A DNA stretch of 12,376 nt from an uncultured Planctomycetales bacterium (lineage in GTDB: Bacteria; Planctomycetota; Planctomycetia; Isosphaerales; Isosphaeraceae), in NCBI GenBank assembly GCA_937907525.1, contig CALCIB010000148.1, forward strand, positions 1-12,376. The letters run 5' to 3'. Shown here one piece after another: positions 8,703 through 12,376 of the stretch. The notes below the pieces were generated by a model that ran no database searches, was not told where the DNA came from, and was given only the letters and a program-made list of their open reading frames with translations. The position numbers and the translations under genes are program-made. Positions within the stretch are counted from its first letter, which is position 1; each line of letters begins with the position of its first letter.

Positions 8703-9218
8703 ATGACCGGCGCCCCGGCCGATCGTCACGTCGCGTCTCTTCTCGAATCAGGCTCGGGATCGGGTTCGGGCGAGCATCCCATCGGGGCCGACGCCGTCTC
8801 CGGGCCCGCCGGACGAATCCAGATGGTCTGCCCGCACTGCCGCGCGGGCCTGCGGGTGGAGGCGCGCTATCTGGGACGTCGCGTCCGCTGCGGCGGTTGT
8901 CGCGGCAAGTTCCGCGTCGAGCCGTCTCAGGTGGTGGACGTGCTGGACGCCCCCGCGCCGACCGTCGACCATCCGCTCGCCTCGACCCCGGACCCGGACG
9001 ATCCGTGGCAAGGACGCATCGAGGTGATGCGGCTCCTGGACGAGATCGCCGCGCTCAAGGCGCGCAACGCCAGGCTCGCCGCCGAGGTGAAGCGGCTGGA
9101 ACGGGAGCTTGACGCCGCGCCTCGCCAGGTCCCGGAACCGCCGACGGTCGCCTTCGATCACGTCGAGGCCGCCCCGTTCACCTTCCACAACGACGTCGCG
9201 GCGGCGGCCGGGGGTTGA
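8703..9218 (+). CDS. Zinc-ribbon and coiled-coil protein of unknown function
   Basis: The 171-residue protein has three visible parts. Residues 1-38 are a Ser/Gly-rich, probably disordered N-terminus (SGSGSGSG). Residues 41-72 form a four-cysteine zinc ribbon of the MJ0042-like type: CPHC (C43, C46) and CGGC (C63, C66) with the typical RYLGRRVRC between. Residues about 105-138 form a charged amphipathic coiled coil (LLDEIAALKARNARLAAEVK). No signal peptide or membrane segment is seen, so it is likely cytoplasmic and oligomeric. Such ribbons occur at the start of many planctomycete proteins, often before kinase or membrane domains; here the ribbon is joined only to a coiled coil. Binding to nucleic acid or protein is possible but not shown. 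The ATG at 8703 has GGAG at 8691-8694, 8 nt upstream, and its own promoter at 8592-8621. It converges on the WD40 gene, with repeat copy C between them. Confidence 0.8.
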   Translation: MTGAPADRHVASLLESGSGSGSGEHPIGADAVSGPAGRIQMVCPHCRAGLRVEARYLGRRVRCGGCRGKFRVEPSQVVDVLDAPAPTVDHPLASTPDPDDPWQGRIEVMRLLDEIAALKARNARLAAEVKRLERELDAAPRQVPEPPTVAFDHVEAAPFTFHNDVAAAAGG

Positions 9219-9266
9219 GGACGAAGGGCGGTTGGTCGAATATCCGAACAAAGGATAAAAATAAAC

Positions 9267-9393
9267 ATCCCTTCTCCCCTTGTGGGAGAAGGTGGCCGAA
9301 GGCCGGATGAGGGGGGCGCCTCCAGAAGCTTCCGGTCGCGCCACCCCTCATCCGCCCCTTCGGGGCACCTTCTCCCTCAAGGGGAGAAGGGAT
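9267..9393. repeat. Complete intergenic multi-hairpin repeat, copy C (127 bp)
   Basis: The element begins ATCCCTTCTCCCC and ends GGGGAGAAGGGAT, a perfect 13-bp terminal inverted repeat. Each arm has a 9-bp hairpin CCTTCTCCC/GGGAGAAGG (9270-9278/9284-9292 and 9368-9376/9382-9390). Small inner hairpins are GGCC GAA GGCC on the left and CCCC TT CGGGG on the right. A central stem pairs GGATGAGGGG (9305-9314) with CCCCTCATCC (9344-9353) and continues inward with GGCGC/GCGCC. It lies between convergent genes and could stop or shield transcription from both sides, although no U-run follows any stem. Confidence 0.85.
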
Positions 9394-9436
9394 TAAGCAC
9401 GCTCGCTTGCCGTGGTTTTCGGCGGAGCGTTTTGCT

Positions 9437-10420
9437 TCAATCCGTTTGCGGCACGTTCCAGAGTCGCACGGCGCCGTCGAGCGAGCCGGAGGCGAGGGTC
9501 CGGCCGTCGGGGGCGAACGCCACGGCGTAGACGTTGCCGGCGTGGCCTTCCAGCACCTCGCGGAGGGAGCCGTCGCGAAGGTCCCAGAGGCGGATGGAGC
9601 GGTCGTGGCTGCCGCTGGCCAGGATCGGCTCGACGGGCGAGAACGCCAGCGCCGCGACCCAGCCGATGTGGCCGGCCAGGTCCGTTCGGGACGCGCTCTC
9701 GTCGACGTCCCACAGCTTGACGACGCGGTCGAACCCGCCGGAGGCCAACAGCGCGCCGTCGGGGGCGAACGCCACCGAGGCGGCGCCGTAGTCGTGACCG
9801 ACGAGTCGCCGCAGGCACTCCGGACGAGGTCCGGAGACGTCCCAGATCTTGATCTCGCCGCGACGCTCCTCGGCCGTCGGATCGGCCATCGCCGGAATCA
9901 CCCCGGCGGCCGCCGCCAGACGGCCGTCGGGCGCGAACGCCACCGACCAGACCGGCGCGGCGTGCTCGGGCAGGCTCAACAGCCTGGAGCCGTCGGCCGC
10001 GTCCCAGATCGTCACCGCCCGCGACTCGCCGCCGGCGGTCGCCAGCGTCCGGCCGTCGGGCGCGAACGCCATCGAGTCGACCTTCCCCGGCGCGCGCAGC
10101 AACTCCCGACCGCGCTCGGCGTCCTCGTCCCAGATCGTCACCACGCTGAAGGGCGCGCCGTCCCAGCCCACGCCCAGCCCGGCGATCGAGCGGCCGTCGG
10201 GAAGGAACGCCACCGACTCCACCTCGTCCCACTCGCCGCGCATCACCCGCGCCAGCTTCGGCGAGGCCGCGCCCTTGCCGACGTCCCAAAGCTTGACCAG
10301 TCCGTCCCACCCGCCGCTGACGAGTCGTCGCCCGTCCGGGGAGAACGCCACCGAGGTCACCACGTCGCTATGCTTCGCCGTCCCGGCACGCGACGGCCTA
10401 TCGATCACGGTTGCCGACAC
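9437..10420 (-). CDS. Stand-alone seven-bladed WD40 repeat protein
   Basis: The 327-residue protein consists almost wholly of seven WD40 repeats, enough for a closed propeller. The repeats run about 16-47, 63-100, 111-141, 152-195, 208-239, 250-281 and 292-323, ending in VKLWDV, VTIWDE, VTIWDA, IKIWDV, VKLWDV, IRLWDL and VRLWNV. Most share the phrase SVAFAPDGR. The fourth blade carries an insertion (VIPAMADPTAEERRGE, about 174-189). No signal peptide, membrane segment, kinase or caspase domain is attached, so it is probably a cytoplasmic scaffold. Many planctomycete WD40 proteins are instead fused to Ser/Thr kinases. The start is GTG at 10420, with GGGGAGG about 7 nt upstream. The partner is unknown. 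It lies downstream of the response-regulator gene on the same strand, but 415 bp and repeat copy D separate them, so independent transcription is more likely. Confidence 0.88.
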   Translation of the reverse strand: MSATVIDRPSRAGTAKHSDVVTSVAFSPDGRRLVSGGWDGLVKLWDVGKGAASPKLARVMRGEWDEVESVAFLPDGRSIAGLGVGWDGAPFSVVTIWDEDAERGRELLRAPGKVDSMAFAPDGRTLATAGGESRAVTIWDAADGSRLLSLPEHAAPVWSVAFAPDGRLAAAAGVIPAMADPTAEERRGEIKIWDVSGPRPECLRRLVGHDYGAASVAFAPDGALLASGGFDRVVKLWDVDESASRTDLAGHIGWVAALAFSPVEPILASGSHDRSIRLWDLRDGSLREVLEGHAGNVYAVAFAPDGRTLASGSLDGAVRLWNVPQTD

Positions 10421-10835
10421 GACACACCCTCCCCACGTCTTGAATCACGATCCTCTGCGCCGACCCGGCGACGTCCGCGCGGACGTTCACCACGCCCGGT
10501 CAATTACGCAATTACCGCGCCAAGCGATCCGGCCGCGAACCAGGCCGCCCGGCTGATCGTGACGAACCATCGAAATCCAGGCATGGCGATCATCCCTGCT
10601 CCCCTCGTGGGAGAAGGTGGCCGAAGGCTGGATGAGGGGGTCGCCGTCGCCGCATCCCGTGTCCGTCCATGACTTTGAGGTCGTGGCTCGTGGTCCCGCC
10701 TCCCCCTCGTCCGCCCCTTCGGGGCACCTTCTCCCACAAGGGGAGAAGGGAGGCACGTCCACGGCGAGCAGCCTTCGCCGAGGGACATGGCCGATGTCTT
10801 TTACGAGTCCCGCGCGGCGCGAGGCTGGACGCGCA
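10421..10835. other. 415-bp gap between regulator and WD40 genes, mostly repeat copy D
   Basis: More than a third of this gap is repeat copy D. The remaining part, 10421-10592, is the upstream region of the WD40 gene and must hold its promoter if it has its own. Only a weak candidate is seen on the minus strand (TTCGCG and GTAATT, 18 bp apart). On the minus strand a 29-codon open frame runs from 10593 to 10504 and encodes a hydrophobic peptide (MIAMPGFRWFVTISRAAWFA...). It has GGGGAG upstream, but that sequence belongs to the repeat arm. I do not call it a gene. No terminator is evident after the regulator gene at 10836. Confidence 0.4.
10593..10751. repeat. Complete intergenic multi-hairpin repeat, copy D (159 bp)
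   Basis: The termini TCCCTGCTCCCC (10593-10604) and GGGGAGAAGGGA (10740-10751) form an inverted repeat with one mismatch. The right arm carries the CCTTCTCCC/GGGAGAAGG hairpin and the CCCC TT CGGGG hairpin seen in copy C. The left arm carries TGGCCGAAGGCTGG. The central stem pairs GGATGAGGGGG with CCCCCTCGTCC, which leaves one G-T pair. The core between the stems differs in sequence and length from copies B and C, so only the arms are conserved. Confidence 0.8.
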
Positions 10836-12293
10836 TCAACCCGGCTGGTCGTCGCGAGACCAGACGGAGCGCTCGATCCGAAGGCCGAGCGCGCGGATCT
10901 TCGTCCGCAGGCTGCCCCGGGTGATCCCCAGGATCCGGGCCGCCTGGACCTGGTTCCCCTCGGTCTCGCGAAGCACTCGGGTCAAGAGCGAGCGCTCCAT
11001 CAGGGCCAGGGCCTCGGCGTACAGGTTCTCCGAGCCGGCGGCCAGGCGGCGGTCGACGAACCCCTCCCAGTCGACGGCCGGCTCGGCCGCGGCCGGCGCG
11101 ATCGGCGCGGCGGCCGAGGCCTCGCTCGCCCGGATCGACTCCGGGAGGAAATCCGGCAGCAGGACCGGGCCTTGAGTTTGCAAGAGCGACCACTTGATCA
11201 CGCTTTGCAATTCTCGAACGTTCCCCGGCCAGGGGTGGCGGCCGAGGATCTCAAGCGTCTCGGGCGCGGCCTGGACGACCCCCTTGCCCAGTTCCGGCCC
11301 GAACCGTCGCAGGAAGTGGTCGACCAGGAGCGGCAGGTCCTCGATCCGCTGCCGCAACGGCGGCAACGCGATGGTGAAGACGCTCAGGCGGTAGTACAGG
11401 TCCTCGCGGAAGGCGCCGGAGGCGGCCAGCCGCGGCAGGTCGCGGTTGGTCGCGGCGATCACCCGCGCGTTCGACCGGATCGTCGCGTTGCCGCCCACAC
11501 GCTCGAACGTCCCGTCCTGAAGCACCCGGAGGACCTTCGCCTGGGTCAGCGGCGTCATGTCGCCGATCTCGTCCAAAAACAGCGTGCCGTCGTTGCACTG
11601 CTCGAACTTGCCGACCCGCGTCCGATCCGCGCCGGTGAACGCCCCGCGCTCGTGGCCGAACAACTCGCTCTCCAGGAGCGATTCCGGGATCGCCGCGCAG
11701 TTGACGGCCAAGAACGGCTTGGCGGCGCGGGGGCCGTGCTGATAGATCGCCCTGGCGATCAATTCCTTGCCGGTGCCGCTCTCCCCCAGGACCAACACGG
11801 CGATGTCTTGCGGCGCGACCCGGCCGATCGCCTTGTAGACCTCCTGCATCGCCGGCGAGCGGCCGATCAGGACGTCGGCGCGATCCGTCCCGGGGGCGTC
11901 GTCGGCGATCAGGGCCGGCTCGCGGCTGAGCCGCGAGATCTCCGCGGCGCGGGCGACCAGCTCGCGGACGTGGGCGAGTTTCAAGGGCTTCAACAGGTAG
12001 TCGAACGCGCCGTCCCGCATCGCCTCGATGGCCGTGTCGGTGGTGCCGTGGCCGGTGATGAAGATGACGGGGATTCGCGCGTCGATCTCGCGAAGGCGTC
12101 GGAAGACCTCCATGCCGCTCATGTCCGGCAGGTCCAGATCCAGCACGATCACGTCGGGGCGGATCCGGGCCGCCAGTTCCAGCCCGCGCGCGCCGTCGGG
12201 AGCGGTGGCGACCTGGTGCTCGGGCCCCTCGAACGCCCTGCCGAAGGCGTGCAGGATGGAGGACTCGTCGTCGACGACGAGGATGGAAGCCAT
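10836..12293 (-). CDS. NtrC-family sigma-54-dependent response regulator
   Basis: The 485-residue protein activates transcription by RNA polymerase with sigma-54 after phosphorylation. Residues 1-120 are a receiver domain: acidic pair D8/D9, phosphoacceptor D52 in LDLDLPDMSG, T80 and K102. Residues about 141-380 are the AAA+ domain: Walker A GESGTGKE (170-177), the sigma-54 contact loop GAFTGA (217-222), Walker B GTLFLDE (236-242), FREDLYYRL (295-303) and HPWPGNVREL (353-362). After an Ala/Pro-rich linker (about 388-406), the C-terminus is a Fis-type helix-turn-helix (about 437-473, GNQVQAARILGITRGSLRTK). All key residues are intact. The start is ATG at 12293, with AAAGGAG (12306-12300) 6 nt upstream; the in-frame GTG at 12311 adds six residues and lies before that site. 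No histidine kinase is in the window; one may lie beyond the right edge. The target genes are unknown. Confidence 0.93.
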   Translation of the reverse strand: MASILVVDDESSILHAFGRAFEGPEHQVATAPDGARGLELAARIRPDVIVLDLDLPDMSGMEVFRRLREIDARIPVIFITGHGTTDTAIEAMRDGAFDYLLKPLKLAHVRELVARAAEISRLSREPALIADDAPGTDRADVLIGRSPAMQEVYKAIGRVAPQDIAVLVLGESGTGKELIARAIYQHGPRAAKPFLAVNCAAIPESLLESELFGHERGAFTGADRTRVGKFEQCNDGTLFLDEIGDMTPLTQAKVLRVLQDGTFERVGGNATIRSNARVIAATNRDLPRLAASGAFREDLYYRLSVFTIALPPLRQRIEDLPLLVDHFLRRFGPELGKGVVQAAPETLEILGRHPWPGNVRELQSVIKWSLLQTQGPVLLPDFLPESIRASEASAAAPIAPAAAEPAVDWEGFVDRRLAAGSENLYAEALALMERSLLTRVLRETEGNQVQAARILGITRGSLRTKIRALGLRIERSVWSRDDQPG

Positions 12294-12326
12294 GGATCGC
12301 TCCTTTCCCACGGGGCACCTGGAACG

Positions 12327-12376
12327 CCCTTCCCCCCTCGCGGGGGAAGGTGGCCCGAAGGGCCGGATGAGGGGGG
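12327..12376. repeat. Left-hand part of intergenic multi-hairpin repeat (copy E, cut by window edge)
   Basis: A 9-bp hairpin CCTTCCCCC (12328-12336) with GGGGGAAGG (12342-12350) is followed by TGGCCCGAAGGGCCGGATGAGGGG-like sequence. This matches the left halves of copies B, C and D in order and spacing. The second hairpin is GGCCC GAA GGGCC. The right half must lie beyond the window. It starts only 33 bp upstream of the response-regulator start codon, so the promoter of that gene must lie within or beyond the repeat. Confidence 0.75.

Noticed and set aside
9267..9393. Repeat copy C as a standard bidirectional intrinsic terminator
   Set aside because: The stems are strong and the position between convergent genes is suitable, but no T-run follows a stem on either strand, so I kept it as a repeat.
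9267..10751. Repeats considered as a CRISPR array
   Set aside because: The copies lie in different intergenic gaps, hundreds to thousands of bases apart, are palindromic with variable cores, and are not adjacent units with uniform spacers. No cas gene is present.
11251..12318. Second minus-strand open frame within the response-regulator gene
   Set aside because: Its Arg/Pro/Gly-rich product is a frame-shifted shadow. The 485-residue frame contains every receiver, AAA+ and helix-turn-helix motif.

Overview
The window looks like chromosomal DNA of a planctomycete, probably of the Isosphaeraceae type. This is inferred from the very high GC content, a very large PVC-type secreted cytochrome c/beta-propeller/HEAT protein, an ASPIC/UnbV (CRTAC1-like) FG-GAP lipoprotein, an MJ0042-like zinc ribbon, a PEP-CTERM protein and a stand-alone WD40 propeller. 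I see no tRNA, rRNA, CRISPR array, transposase, phage gene or plasmid gene.

Layout. At 66-4977 (minus strand) two genes read leftward and are probably co-transcribed: a duplicated ABC-2 permease, then the exported PVC-type cytochrome/dehydrogenase. Their promoter is back to back with a plus-strand promoter in a compact control region (5039-5116). The plus-strand promoter reads through a structured repeat (5153-5314) into an FG-GAP/ASPIC lipoprotein (5351-7120), followed by a small acidic protein (7182-7517). A 352-bp gap with one perfect inverted repeat precedes a PEP-CTERM secreted protein (7870-8499). A strong 46-bp dyad and a good sigma-70-type promoter come next, then a zinc-ribbon/coiled-coil protein (8703-9218). 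On the minus strand follow a seven-bladed WD40 protein (9437-10420) and an NtrC-family sigma-54 response regulator (10836-12293).

The most distinctive feature is a family of hierarchically folded intergenic repeats: three complete copies (5153-5314, 9267-9393, 10593-10751) and two cut by the window edges (before 54 and after 12327). Each complete copy is an inverted repeat whose arms each contain two smaller hairpins. Several stems differ in sequence between copies while still pairing, which argues for selection on structure.

How the genes work together. Several products are exported (cytochrome/propeller protein, FG-GAP lipoprotein, PEP-CTERM protein), so much of the window concerns the cell envelope. 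The permease lacks its ATPase, the PEP-CTERM protein its exosortase and the response regulator its histidine kinase, so these must work with partners outside the window. I see no convincing new multi-gene system. The best leads are the repeat family, the divergent control region and the dyad at 8523-8568.
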